Source of the DNA: Thermosipho affectus
GTDB taxonomy: Bacteria > Thermotogota > Thermotogae > Thermotogales > Fervidobacteriaceae
Reading direction: 5' to 3'
DNA length: 64,000 nucleotides
Assembly (NCBI RefSeq): GCF_001990485.1
Contig: NZ_LBFC01000023.1
Location: 1-64,000 of the forward strand
The notes below the pieces were generated by a model. It was not told the DNA's origin. It saw only the letters and a list, made by a program, of their open reading frames with translations, and made no database searches. The translations under genes were made by a program, and so were the position numbers. This document shows, in pieces, positions 29,362 to 37,270 of this stretch (position 1 is the stretch's first letter; every line of letters starts with the position of its first letter).

Positions 29362-30695
29362 TTTTCCACCTCACAAATTTTACACTTATTTTCGAGAGTT
29401 TTGGTAAAGTACCAAACCTTTGCAAAGTGTTCAACATCACGTTTTTCTTCGGGACATCCTTTGCTTCCTTGTAATCTTGCATTTCTGCATCCTCCCATAC
29501 AAATTGGAAGAATTTTGCAATTTTTACATTCTTCATCCTCAAAGGCATCTGGTTTATGCCAGTATAAATACTTTTCTTTTTCATATTCAATGCCATTTTT
29601 TGTTACTTTTCCAAATACTGCTCCCTTTGCTATTGCAACTGTACACGGATATATTTCTCCTTTAGGACCTATCACAGTGGATGATACGCTATCATACTCG
29701 CAATATCTATTTTGAGTAAGTATTGGGAAAAATACTTTAAATCCTTTTTTTGCAGCTTCTATATAAAATTTCGAGATTTTTTTGAATGAATTTAATCCTT
29801 TAAATTCATGAAGTTTTGCGTAAAATTCCCTATTATCTTCACTTGCTTGGAAAATCCATCTAAAATAAATTCGTATCCTTTCTTTTGGAAAATCATCAAA
29901 CATTTCGAGAAGTTCTGGAATTTTGTCATAATTTTCCACGCCAACGTTTACCCTTAACGAAATGTGAGTTTCTTTGGTCATTTCTAACAATCTTTTTGTA
30001 TTGTTATAAATGGTCTCAAATGTTCCTTTCCCCCCTTTTAAAGGTCTGTATTTGTTGTGATATTGGGGAGGTCCATCAAATGTTATCTGAACATTTTTTA
30101 TATCAAGTTCATCAAAATATTTAGCTTTATCTTCATCAAGTAAATACCCATTCGTAGATATAGATGAAACAAAATCTGTGTGATATTTATCACATGTTTC
30201 AATCACATTTCTATTAATAAGTTTTATAACATCAAAATTTACTAACGGTTCTCCACCAAACCATCCTATACTTATCTTTCTTTTTTTCGTTGCAATTTCA
30301 CATAAATAATCGGATATTTCCTGGGCAGTTTCTTGCGTCATGGAAGGTCCTTCTTTGGATTCATAACAATAAACACAGTCAAAGTTACATTGCAACGTTG
30401 ATAATATGGTAAATACTGGGCTACTTGTATCATATCTTGATATATAATTTAACATTTTTAAATGTTGAAGTTCATCAAAGTATTTGTTAACAAGGTATCC
30501 ACCATAAATTAAATCATCTTTTAATTTTTTATACTCTTCCTTCCATTCTCTATTTGGCTCTCTTAGAATCTCCTTTATCATTTCTGCTTTTTCTTTATCC
30601 ACAGTTGCAATTGCACGCGTTAAATAATTCACAAATATTACTTTATTATCTTCCTCAAAAGACACATTATATTTAGATTTTTTGTATTTATTCAT
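29358..30695 (-). CDS. Radical SAM/SPASM peptide maturase, first gene of the A1 operon
   Basis: A 445-aa enzyme starting at ATG 30695, which follows AAGGGGGAAG; the longer frame to 30734 lies in the leader. CNFDCVYC is at residues 103-110, with SIGWFGGEPLVNFDVI and VQITFDGPPQYHNKYR. The SPASM part has CEYDSVS, GEIYPCTVAI and CKNCKILPICMGGC, and a terminal CKICEVEK. The product is about a quarter identical by eye to its neighbour. Two different maturases in tandem suggest two modification types on one peptide, or heteromeric action; this is inference. Confidence 0.87.
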   Translation of the reverse strand: MNKYKKSKYNVSFEEDNKVIFVNYLTRAIATVDKEKAEMIKEILREPNREWKEEYKKLKDDLIYGGYLVNKYFDELQHLKMLNYISRYDTSSPVFTILSTLQCNFDCVYCYESKEGPSMTQETAQEISDYLCEIATKKRKISIGWFGGEPLVNFDVIKLINRNVIETCDKYHTDFVSSISTNGYLLDEDKAKYFDELDIKNVQITFDGPPQYHNKYRPLKGGKGTFETIYNNTKRLLEMTKETHISLRVNVGVENYDKIPELLEMFDDFPKERIRIYFRWIFQASEDNREFYAKLHEFKGLNSFKKISKFYIEAAKKGFKVFFPILTQNRYCEYDSVSSTVIGPKGEIYPCTVAIAKGAVFGKVTKNGIEYEKEKYLYWHKPDAFEDEECKNCKILPICMGGCRNARLQGSKGCPEEKRDVEHFAKVWYFTKTLENKCKICEVEK

Positions 30696-30715
30696 TATAC
30701 TTCCCCCTTGAGTAT

Positions 30716-30823
30716 TTAAATTGATGCTACGCAATTATCACAATTTGGATTTGGTTCAAAACATACCAAACATTCACATAAACAATTATAGCAACCCTCA
30801 TTTCGACAATCACAATTTGGATT
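30716..30823 (-). pseudogene. Orphan Cys-rich reading frame without start codon
   Basis: In the leader of the maturase operon, 35 sense codons encode nine cysteines (NPNCDCRNEGCYNCLCECLV, then CFEPNPNCDNCVASI and a stop). The frame begins right after a TAG and has no ATG or GTG, only an internal TTG, so it has probably lost its N-terminal leader. The loss point coincides with the edge of the promoter repeat at 30,832. It looks like the core of another Cys-rich precursor decapitated by recombination. Such Cys density is very unlikely by chance. Confidence 0.6.
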
Positions 30824-30831
30824 CTATAATG

Positions 30832-30980
30832 TATTATATAAATCACATGAAAATATAACAACCTCGAAAAATTTCAATTATAAGTTTTTTTTTTTTTTTT
30901 TTTTAACCATAATTATTTACAAAATGCTTTTTATTTTAAAATATTTCTAATTTATTTAAAATATATTAACGAATAATGTA
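30832..30980 (-). repeat. Promoter-bearing repeat R1, copy 1
   Basis: 149 bases nearly identical to 38,623-38,769. It contains a minus-strand promoter, TTGTTA (30856-30861) and TATAAT (30833-30838) with a 17-base spacer, and a T20 run at 30885-30904 (A20 upstream of the promoter when read on the transcribed strand). The two copies differ in the length of this run (20 versus 18) and at one base elsewhere. It drives the A1 maturase operon. Confidence 0.85.
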
Positions 30981-31028
30981 TATTTACGTATTAAAGTTTT
31001 ATGATTTAAAATTTATTGTTCGATTATC

Positions 31029-31226
31029 TTACTCATAAAGCCAAGGAAATAACCAATTCCACCAATGCCTTTTTTTACAGCCTTCATTACAAGAAACATT
31101 TGGTGAACATTCCTCTTTGTTTGCACAACCGTCGCAATTTTTAACATCTCCACAAAGTCCTCTTTCTCCATCACAAAAGGAAAGATATGCTTTATCGTTT
31201 ACAACCGGCTTGTTTAAAAATTCCAT
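31029..31226 (-). CDS. Candidate Cys-rich RiPP precursor peptide A2
   Basis: A 65-aa paralogue of peptide A1 that starts at ATG 31226 behind GGGAGGG. The first 38 residues differ from A1 at one position and the KKRHWWNWLFPWLY tail at one. Seven cysteines are kept (18, 25, 31, 34, 40, 45, 49), but the segment between the fifth and sixth is changed and longer (SPNVS instead of VAI). It has its own promoter and is transcribed toward the A1 operon. The pattern of constant flanks with one variable loop is typical of a modified peptide family. Confidence 0.8.
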   Translation of the reverse strand: MEFLNKPVVNDKAYLSFCDGERGLCGDVKNCDGCANKEECSPNVSCNEGCKKRHWWNWLFPWLYE

Positions 31227-31283
31227 ATAATTCCCTCCCTTTTTAATAAAGTTTTTGATTAATTTTTTGAATATTTCAGTAAA

Positions 31284-31312
31284 ATTATACAAAATCTACG
31301 TTTAAATTACAA
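31284..31312 (-). promoter_or_regulatory. Promoter of peptide A2
   Basis: TTGTAA and TATAAT on the minus strand with exactly 17 bases between them, about 60 bases upstream of the peptide A2 start. Confidence 0.7.
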
Positions 31313-31519
31313 GTATAATAATTTTATGTTTTTATATATTAACATCATCTATATAACTATAGTTTAGTAAAACATATGTACATTTAATTAGCATTACTAC
31401 ATATAGTTTTGTAGTTCCTATACTGATAAATCAAATAAAAATATGTTAAAAAATATATAAAAATATTGGGTTAGGAAAAATATTTAATTGCTATGCTTAT
31501 CAAAAAAATTTCCTAAATT
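31313..31519. other. AT-rich intergenic stretch, nothing recognised
   Basis: About 200 bases between the divergent peptide A2 promoter and repeat R2. Very AT-rich with stops in all frames; I see no gene, hairpin or repeat of note. Confidence 0.5.
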
Positions 31520-32039
31520 GTAAAAGTTAAATTTTATAATAAACAAATGAAAAAATATTTTTGTTAGAAATAGGAAAATTAACAAATAACAACACATTTT
31601 TATGGTCTTGTGCAATGTTAATAATAAAACCTTCTTATTTTAGATATTATATTATAAAGCATAAATCAAATTATTCGTAATAATTATGCAAAATAATAAG
31701 AAACATTTTAAAATTTCAAGTATTTTTGCTATAATTACATTTAAAAAAAAAAAAAAAAACGCACTATATGAAAATTTTTAGAGTTTGATAGGCGCTTATA
31801 TATCTTATAAAATAGAATTGTAATTTGTTTAAAAAAATATTTTTCGTTAGTGAAAAAAATATCAAAAGGAACGATATATTATGAATGAAATTTTCAAGGA
31901 TGCGTCTTTTGTTTTTTTGGATAAAAATCTTAAAATCACACATGAAAGTACAAATTTTACAAAATTTAAGTCGTATTACGTCGTTGATTTACCCGAGTAT
32001 AATGTGTACTTACCTGTGCAACTTGAAAAGCACAAAATT
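31520..32039 (+). repeat. Direct repeat R2, copy 1 (promoter plus gene start)
   Basis: About 520 bases that recur at 38,907-39,423 with only a few substitutions and a shorter A run (17 here, 14 there). It holds the plus-strand promoter and the first 52 codons of the unknown gene that is complete in the other copy. Downstream of 32,039 the two copies are unrelated, so the gene here was cut by recombination. Confidence 0.88.
31707..31759 (+). promoter_or_regulatory. Extended -10 promoter with A17 at the start of transcription
   Basis: TTTAAA (31707-31712), a 17-base spacer, then TGCTATAAT, an extended -10. The expected start lies at about 31,742, at the edge of a run of 17 A (31743-31759). Reiterative initiation or slippage is therefore possible. 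The second copy has TATAAT at 39117-39122 and A14 at 39130-39143. Confidence 0.6.
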
Positions 32040-32108
32040 AGAAATCTTAATGGAAAGTTTATATGTGATCCGTTTACTATAGTAAAACAAAGATTTTATA
32101 ACAACTAA
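31881..32108 (+). pseudogene. Truncated copy of the 204-aa unknown gene
   Basis: 75 codons whose first 52 equal the N-terminus of the product encoded at 39,265-39,879 (MNEIFKDASFVFLDKNL and on); after that the sequence changes and stops. It has a ribosome site (AAAGGAACG) and could still be translated as a leader peptide in front of the 35-aa precursor, but I regard it as a duplication remnant. No function can be named. Confidence 0.65.
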
Positions 32109-32175
32109 TAATATAATTTAAAATACATCATGAATCCCGGGCCGGGATTATCTTAAAAGAAAAGGAGGGGATAAC

Positions 32176-32283
32176 ATGAAAAAAGTTGTTATTTCTTCAA
32201 AAAATTTTGATAAAGTTTTGAATGCAGGATGTACGGGTTATTTTCTTTGTGGTAGTTGTAAAGAAGGCAAACTAACACCATAA
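32176..32283 (+). CDS. Candidate 35-aa RiPP precursor peptide B
   Basis: A 35-residue peptide, MKKVVISSKNFDKVLNAG then CTGYFLCGSCKEGKLTP, with cysteines at 19, 25 and 28. It is too short for usual gene callers, but AAAGGAGGGG lies five bases before the ATG. A 12-bp hairpin follows its stop, and a radical SAM/SPASM gene and an ABC exporter come next. This is the classic order of a RiPP locus: basic leader, Cys/Gly core, attenuating hairpin, maturase, exporter. Modification chemistry is unknown. Confidence 0.78.
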   Translation: MKKVVISSKNFDKVLNAGCTGYFLCGSCKEGKLTP

Positions 32284-32293
32284 CTTTAAAATT

Positions 32294-32324
32294 GTCCTCC
32301 ACCTTATTAAACAAGGTGGAGGAC
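32294..32324 (+). terminator. Attenuator hairpin between precursor B and its maturase
   Basis: A perfect 12-bp stem, GTCCTCCACCTT/AAGGTGGAGGAC around ATTAAAC, eleven bases after the precursor stop. The T-run behind it is weak (GTTTAT), so it is likely to be a partial terminator or a 3' stabiliser that keeps precursor mRNA in excess over maturase mRNA. Confidence 0.75.
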
Positions 32325-32402
32325 GTTTATAAATAGTAATTCTTAAAATTTGTGAGGGACTACTTTTATTCAGAATTTTAGCCAATATATAGGGGTGAAA
32401 TA

Positions 32403-33596
32403 ATGAAAGAGCTTGAATTCATTTTTAAACATTTGGAAAACATAAAAAGTAATTTTAAGCTTTTTTATCGTAAAAATGATAAAGGTTTATTATTACATAA
32501 ACCTACTCTAACATTATATGTTCTAGATAAACAAAATTTTCAATTTTTCAAAGAACTCTTAAACAAAAATGAAGCACAACTAAGAGAAAAATTTAAAAAA
32601 AAGGATTTTGAGCTGAAAGATTTAAAAAATACAATTGAAGAAATTAAAAAGCTTGTTCAATATAACAGTCAAAAAGATAAAAAAACAAAAAAATTAGAAA
32701 GATTAGCACTTTTTATTGCGCAAGAATGTCCGCTAGAATGTGTTTATTGTTATGGGAAAGGAGGAACATATGGAAAATCAGAAATAATGAGTTTGGATAT
32801 TTTAGAAAAATCGATTAACGTATTTTATTCACTCTATGACAAAATTGAAACTATTCAATTTTTTGGTGGAGAACCATTAGTAAACATAGAAGGAATATGT
32901 AAGACAATCGAAATTTTAAATAAAAAAATAATGAGACAACAAATAATTTATATGCCGAAAATTAATATAATAACTGGGCTGGGAGTTTCAAAAAAAGTAG
33001 TTGAGAAATTGATATTATTACTTAAGAAAAATAATCATTTTAATTATGAAATAATTGTGAGCTTTGATGGTCCAAAAAAGATACAGAATCTATTACGACC
33101 TTTTAAAAAAGGATTACCATCATATGATAGGATAGTTGAAAATCTTAATATTTTAAAAGAAATAAATCAACCAAAAGCAATAGAAGTTACTTATACAAAG
33201 CAACATTTAATATTTGGAATTAGTCACGAAGATTTAAAAGAATTTTTTAAGAATGAATTTGATATTGAAGATATTTTAATTAGACCTGTAATGAGCTGCG
33301 ATGAGAATTTAATTATAGAAAATGATAATACTTTAAAGGAAATAGAAAAAATATTAGAAAGACCTTATGATTTGGAATATAAACTGAAAGAATATATAAG
33401 TATTTTGATCAATTCCAAACCTACAGAATATTATTGTAATGCTGGAATATCCAGTGTTGCTATATCAGCTTCTGGCGATATATATCCTTGTCAATTAGTT
33501 GTTGGAGATTCCAAATTTGCTTTTGGTAGTATTCAAGCTCCAATAAAAAAAATAAAAGAAAATCTAAAAAAATGGAAAGTAAATATAAAATTTTAA
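32403..33596 (+). CDS. Radical SAM/SPASM peptide maturase, 0-frame part (frameshifted)
   Basis: A 397-aa reading frame with the cluster motif CPLECVYC at residues 109-116, TIQFFGGEPLVNIEGI and VSFDGPKKIQNLLRPF. The SPASM domain begins (YCNAG, GDIYPCQLVVGD) but the frame ends before the last Cys group. That group (CKECFLTFFCEGC) lies in the -1 frame immediately downstream. Joined by a -1 shift at AAAAAAA (33566-33572), the product would be 454 aa, matching its sibling maturases. It lies between precursor B and an exporter gene. Confidence 0.82.
   Translation: MKELEFIFKHLENIKSNFKLFYRKNDKGLLLHKPTLTLYVLDKQNFQFFKELLNKNEAQLREKFKKKDFELKDLKNTIEEIKKLVQYNSQKDKKTKKLERLALFIAQECPLECVYCYGKGGTYGKSEIMSLDILEKSINVFYSLYDKIETIQFFGGEPLVNIEGICKTIEILNKKIMRQQIIYMPKINIITGLGVSKKVVEKLILLLKKNNHFNYEIIVSFDGPKKIQNLLRPFKKGLPSYDRIVENLNILKEINQPKAIEVTYTKQHLIFGISHEDLKEFFKNEFDIEDILIRPVMSCDENLIIENDNTLKEIEKILERPYDLEYKLKEYISILINSKPTEYYCNAGISSVAISASGDIYPCQLVVGDSKFAFGSIQAPIKKIKENLKKWKVNIKF
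33566..33572 (+). promoter_or_regulatory. A7 slippery site for -1 frameshift
   Basis: In the maturase frame the bases read CTA AAA AAA TGG, so the heptamer is A AAA AAA, a canonical -1 slippery sequence. A -1 slip leads into ATG GAA AGT and restores the SPASM Cys motifs. Transcriptional slippage or a sequencing/homopolymer error would look the same. Confidence 0.55.
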
Positions 33597-33766
33597 ACTC
33601 AAAACTTCTTGACAAAAATTGCAAAGAGTGTTTTTTAACTTTTTTTTGTGAAGGTTGCGTTTTTAAGCAATATTATTTTGAAAAATCATCCGATGCATCT
33701 ATTCCACATAATAACTGTGAAATTGTAAAAACGTTGACTGAACGTTTATTTTTAAGTATAAATTAA
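33572..33766 (+). CDS. SPASM C-terminal segment of the maturase, -1 frame
   Basis: A 64-codon frame carrying NCKECFLTFFCEGCVFKQYY and a later Cys, exactly the auxiliary cluster tail that the upstream frame lacks. No ribosome binding site precedes its ATG, which overlaps the A7 run, so independent translation is unlikely. It is best read as the 3' part of the preceding gene. Confidence 0.72.
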   Translation: MESKYKILNSKLLDKNCKECFLTFFCEGCVFKQYYFEKSSDASIPHNNCEIVKTLTERLFLSIN

Positions 33767-33829
33767 CAACAAAATGTATTACTCAATATCAACAGAATGA
33801 TAGAAAATTAAAAAATAAGGAGGAATACA

Positions 33830-35551
33830 ATGAAACTTTTTTCGATTTTATCAAATAAAGAAGTGAAAGAACTTTTAGATTACACAAAGAAGTATGTAAG
33901 TTATCAAAAAACTATTTTTATATTAGCTCCGATTTTACTTATTGTTGGTTCAATTAGTCCGTTTCTTGTCAGATTTTTGTTTGATAATATAATCCAAAAT
34001 GCGTATTTTTCAAAACTTCCATTATTTGTATTATTATTCATTTTTGTAAAAGGAGCGGAGAGATTTCTTTCAGTTATTGTGAATTATAATTTTAGAAAAT
34101 GTGGAAATCTAATAGTTAGAGATGAACAAACAAGTTTTGTTAAAAAAATTCTTCGCTTACCAGTTCGAACTATCTCTGGAAATAATACAGGTGATATACT
34201 TTCAAGAGCAACTTCAGATATTCCTGTTTTTTCTCAGGTAGTAAGTACAGCTATGCCAGGTATTGTTTTAAATGTCATATCACTGGTTGTTTTTAGTGGA
34301 ATACTTATTTATTTGAGCTGGCAACTTGCAATAGTTGTATTTGCAACTATACCTTTTTATAACCTATCTATCAATAGTTTTAACAGGCTTTTAAAAAATT
34401 TTTCTAAGTTGGAACGCGAAAAGAATAGTGAGGTTATAGAAGGAATACGTGAAAGAATAGAAGGAGCATTAACCATAAAACGCTTTGGTAAATTTGATTA
34501 TTTTGTAAGCAGCTTAAAAGAGAAAATAGACGATTGGGTAAAAATAAGTAATAAATATAATTTGTTTATGCAATCAATAGAAGATTTTTTAGTGTTTATA
34601 AAAGATATATGTCCAATAATAGTATTAAGTTTTGGTGGATATCTAGTTATGAAAGGAAATATAACTCTTGGTACTTTGGTAGGTTTTTATAGTTTCATGA
34701 ACTGGATTTATGAACCAATAAGAGTTTTAAGTCACTTCTTTGTTTCACTTCAAAGTTCAACACCAGTTTTTAAAAGAATAAAAGAAGTATACGAAATGAA
34801 AGAAGAAACAAGCGGAAAAGAAACAATTAAAAATGTAGATGAGATCGAATTTAAAGGAGTTGACTTCTCATATAACAGCAATTATGTGTTAAAAAAATTG
34901 AATTTTAAAGTAACATCGGGTGAACGAGTTGCCATTGCTGGTTTAAGTGGTAGTGGAAAAAGTACGATGTTAAGTCTTATGACAAGATTTTATGAACCAA
35001 CTAATGGGAGTATATTAATAAATAAAAAAGATATAAAAAGGTATACACTTGAATCTCTCAGAAAGAATATTATAGTAGTAAAACAAAACGATTTTCTTTT
35101 TAACATGAGTGTAAAAGAGAATATAATACTTGATGGTAATTTTAGTGAAGAAGAGTTCATAAAAGCAGTGAAAATAGCACGCGTGGATAAGTTTGTAAAT
35201 GAACTTGAAAATGGATATAAAACATTGATTGGAGAACGTGGGAAAAAGTTATCAGATGGTCAAAGACAAAGAATAGCGATAGCAAGGGCAATAATTAGAA
35301 AACCACAAGTTCTTGTACTTGATGAAGCAACATCTGGAATAGATTCTAAAACTGAAGAAGAAATATTTGAAAATCTTTTCAAACTTGATATGACAATAGT
35401 AATTGTTTCCCATAGATTATCCACAATTAAAAAAGCAGGGAAAATATTTATCATAGAAAATGGACAATTTATATGTGATGGAACTCATGAGGAACTACTT
35501 AATAAATGCTCAAAGTATAAACAAATCATTCAAGCTCAACTTATTGGTTAA
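33830..35551 (+). CDS. ABC exporter, fused membrane and ATPase domains
   Basis: A 573-aa half-transporter: six transmembrane helices in the first 310 residues, then a nucleotide-binding domain with Walker A GLSGSGKST, signature KKLSDGQRQRIAIARAI, Walker B QVLVLDEATSGID and the H-loop VSHRLST. There is no N-terminal C39 peptidase domain, so leader removal would need another protease. AAGGAGG precedes the start. Position directly after precursor B and its maturase suggests export of the finished peptide. Confidence 0.88.
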   Translation: MKLFSILSNKEVKELLDYTKKYVSYQKTIFILAPILLIVGSISPFLVRFLFDNIIQNAYFSKLPLFVLLFIFVKGAERFLSVIVNYNFRKCGNLIVRDEQTSFVKKILRLPVRTISGNNTGDILSRATSDIPVFSQVVSTAMPGIVLNVISLVVFSGILIYLSWQLAIVVFATIPFYNLSINSFNRLLKNFSKLEREKNSEVIEGIRERIEGALTIKRFGKFDYFVSSLKEKIDDWVKISNKYNLFMQSIEDFLVFIKDICPIIVLSFGGYLVMKGNITLGTLVGFYSFMNWIYEPIRVLSHFFVSLQSSTPVFKRIKEVYEMKEETSGKETIKNVDEIEFKGVDFSYNSNYVLKKLNFKVTSGERVAIAGLSGSGKSTMLSLMTRFYEPTNGSILINKKDIKRYTLESLRKNIIVVKQNDFLFNMSVKENIILDGNFSEEEFIKAVKIARVDKFVNELENGYKTLIGERGKKLSDGQRQRIAIARAIIRKPQVLVLDEATSGIDSKTEEEIFENLFKLDMTIVIVSHRLSTIKKAGKIFIIENGQFICDGTHEELLNKCSKYKQIIQAQLIG

Positions 35552-35753
35552 AAATAATTGAATTGTAAAATATCAAAAAAATATTAAAAACAACTATTTT
35601 TATATTTATCATCTTACTTACATTATTATTTAATAGCGGATACATTTTATAAACTATTTTTTGATTTTACCAAATGAAAATAAACTCCTTGCGTAAATTG
35701 ATTAGTAATAATATAAATATAACATAGTTGTAACTCCAGCTTTATAAAAGATA

Positions 35754-35933
35754 CTAAGGAACATTTGGGTTGTCCCAAGTACATTCAATAGGTAAATCAA
35801 AGAAACACCCACCGGGTGCTGGCCCACATGGTCCACTTCCTCCTTCGCATAATTGTGCAATCATTTCACAGCCATTTTCCGTTTCCAAATCTTCTGGTGG
35901 TATTATGGGATTTAGTATTTTTACTTTCATCAT
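35754..35933 (-). CDS. Candidate 59-aa Cys-rich RiPP precursor C1
   Basis: A 59-aa peptide on the minus strand, missed by the length and overlap habits of gene callers. A leader-like MMKVKILNPIIPPEDLETEN is followed by a Cys/Gly/Pro-rich part with cysteines at 22, 29, 36, 43 and 51, four of them spaced by exactly seven residues. AAGGAGGAGGGG lies just upstream and the ATGATGA start overlaps the protease stop, so the two are coupled. A second locus with the same gene order has a 59-aa peptide with the same MKxKxLN start. Confidence 0.8.
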   Translation of the reverse strand: MMKVKILNPIIPPEDLETENGCEMIAQLCEGGSGPCGPAPGGCFFDLPIECTWDNPNVP

Positions 35934-37267
35934 TTTTCCCCTCCTCCTTTTGTGTTTTTATTTATAATTTCAAAAGCATAATCTAACATTACATCATTTT
36001 CTCCAAGCAAATAATCTATTTCTTCCTCTTCGGTTAATTCTTTTTCATAATCCACCTCTATTTTTGGGTTGTCTGTAACTTTGTAATATCCACCTGGTAT
36101 AAGTACTAATATTTTCGTATTTGGTAAAATATATTTTCCCAGTGCAGCACCAAGAGAATTAACAGGTTCCCTTGGTCTTTTGCCTATTATTTTTCCTACG
36201 TTTAGCTTTTTAAAAAAGTATGTAGCTACAACTGCCGCTGAAAACATTCTATTATTTACAAGAAGCCATATCTTTCCGTTGAAATTGTGTCTTGCAGGAA
36301 GTATTTTTGGATTTAATTCGTATTTTTCTAAGGTTCTTTTTATTTTTCCGTTACTTAACGGTATATTCTTGCAGGTGTACCCTACTAAGTATATTTGTAA
36401 AGGATTTTGGGTTAAATATTTGAAAAGCTCCCACACATTGTCTAAAAATCCCCCAGAATTTCCTCTTAAATCTATTATTAAATCTGATAAGTCTTCATTT
36501 TCACTGAATGTTTTGTTCAAAAATTCTTTGTAATATGTTAACCATCTATAACTATACATAAACGTACTTATTTTTAATATTCCAATATCTCTTCTTCTTT
36601 CAAACGATAATTTTCTTTTTTTCCATTCCTCTGGATATAATTCTTTTTTCTTTTTAATTGCCTCTTCAAATTTAATGGCATTTACTTTTATTACTTTTTT
36701 TATATCATTGGTTTTTATCAACACTTTGAAATTATTTTTATCTTCAATTTCTGGAAAGAGTTTAATTAAATCCTCCAAATGTTTGAAAAGTACATCTGAG
36801 GAAATTTTTGGTAAAAACAGTTTCAAATCATTAATTATTTCTTCTACATTCCTATCATCGATTTTCAAGATCTCTACCTTATTTTCTAACTCAGTCACAA
36901 GTGAATTTTTCACAAATAATCTATTACCTACCACCACTGGTTCAAATGGCATTACTAATATATCTGGTGTAATATTGAAAAATACCCCATAATGTCCATC
37001 GCTAAAAATATGTATTATAGGAGCAACAGTTTTAAAAAACTCGCCTTTTGTCATAGGCTTGTTAAGTTGTCCCTTTATTCTGTTAACTTCTGAATAAAAC
37101 TTTTCCTGAGATACAAATTCAAATGGATCAATCCCTGATTTTAGTATGTAGTTTATATAAATTTCAAAATCTTTTTGTAATTCTTCAGGAGAAAATAATT
37201 GTTGATTAAAACTTATCATAGCAAACAGTAATAATAAGATTGAAATCCATTTTTGTATATTTTTCAT
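35930..37267 (-). CDS. Secreted S41-family serine protease, locus C1
   Basis: A 445-aa protein with an N-terminal signal or anchor segment (KWISILLLLFAMISF). The S41 core has SDLIIDLRGNSGGFLD at residues 261-276, the likely nucleophile Ser343 in NNRMFSAAVV and a His91 in SDGHYG. No PDZ domain is evident. S41 enzymes cut exported proteins near C-termini. Placed between a radical SAM maturase (three-base gap) and a Cys-rich peptide, it is a good candidate for processing that peptide outside the cytoplasm. Paralogous to 44,190-45,533. Confidence 0.83.
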   Translation of the reverse strand: MKNIQKWISILLLLFAMISFNQQLFSPEELQKDFEIYINYILKSGIDPFEFVSQEKFYSEVNRIKGQLNKPMTKGEFFKTVAPIIHIFSDGHYGVFFNITPDILVMPFEPVVVGNRLFVKNSLVTELENKVEILKIDDRNVEEIINDLKLFLPKISSDVLFKHLEDLIKLFPEIEDKNNFKVLIKTNDIKKVIKVNAIKFEEAIKKKKELYPEEWKKRKLSFERRRDIGILKISTFMYSYRWLTYYKEFLNKTFSENEDLSDLIIDLRGNSGGFLDNVWELFKYLTQNPLQIYLVGYTCKNIPLSNGKIKRTLEKYELNPKILPARHNFNGKIWLLVNNRMFSAAVVATYFFKKLNVGKIIGKRPREPVNSLGAALGKYILPNTKILVLIPGGYYKVTDNPKIEVDYEKELTEEEEIDYLLGENDVMLDYAFEIINKNTKGGGEK

Positions 37268-37270
37268 AAA

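Noticed and set aside
29303-29596. 97-codon minus-strand frame within the maturase overlap
   Set aside because: It lies in another frame across two well-supported radical SAM genes and encodes no recognisable motif.
30841-31030. Possible CRISPR or satellite from repeated A/T runs in the island
   Set aside because: There are no regularly spaced repeats or spacers; the runs are single homopolymer tracts within two duplicated promoter segments. I found no CRISPR array in the window.
32134-32150. GC-rich hairpin AATCCCGGGCCGGGATT as a terminator before precursor B
   Set aside because: The stem is short and no T run follows, so I did not call it a terminator, although a minor role in the leader is possible.
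35770-35967. Plus-strand frame with a Pro/Gly-rich start and a hydrophobic tail
   Set aside because: It overlaps precursor C1 on the other strand, which has a far better ribosome site, operon position and a paralogue. The plus-strand frame has neither a site nor a counterpart at the C2 locus.
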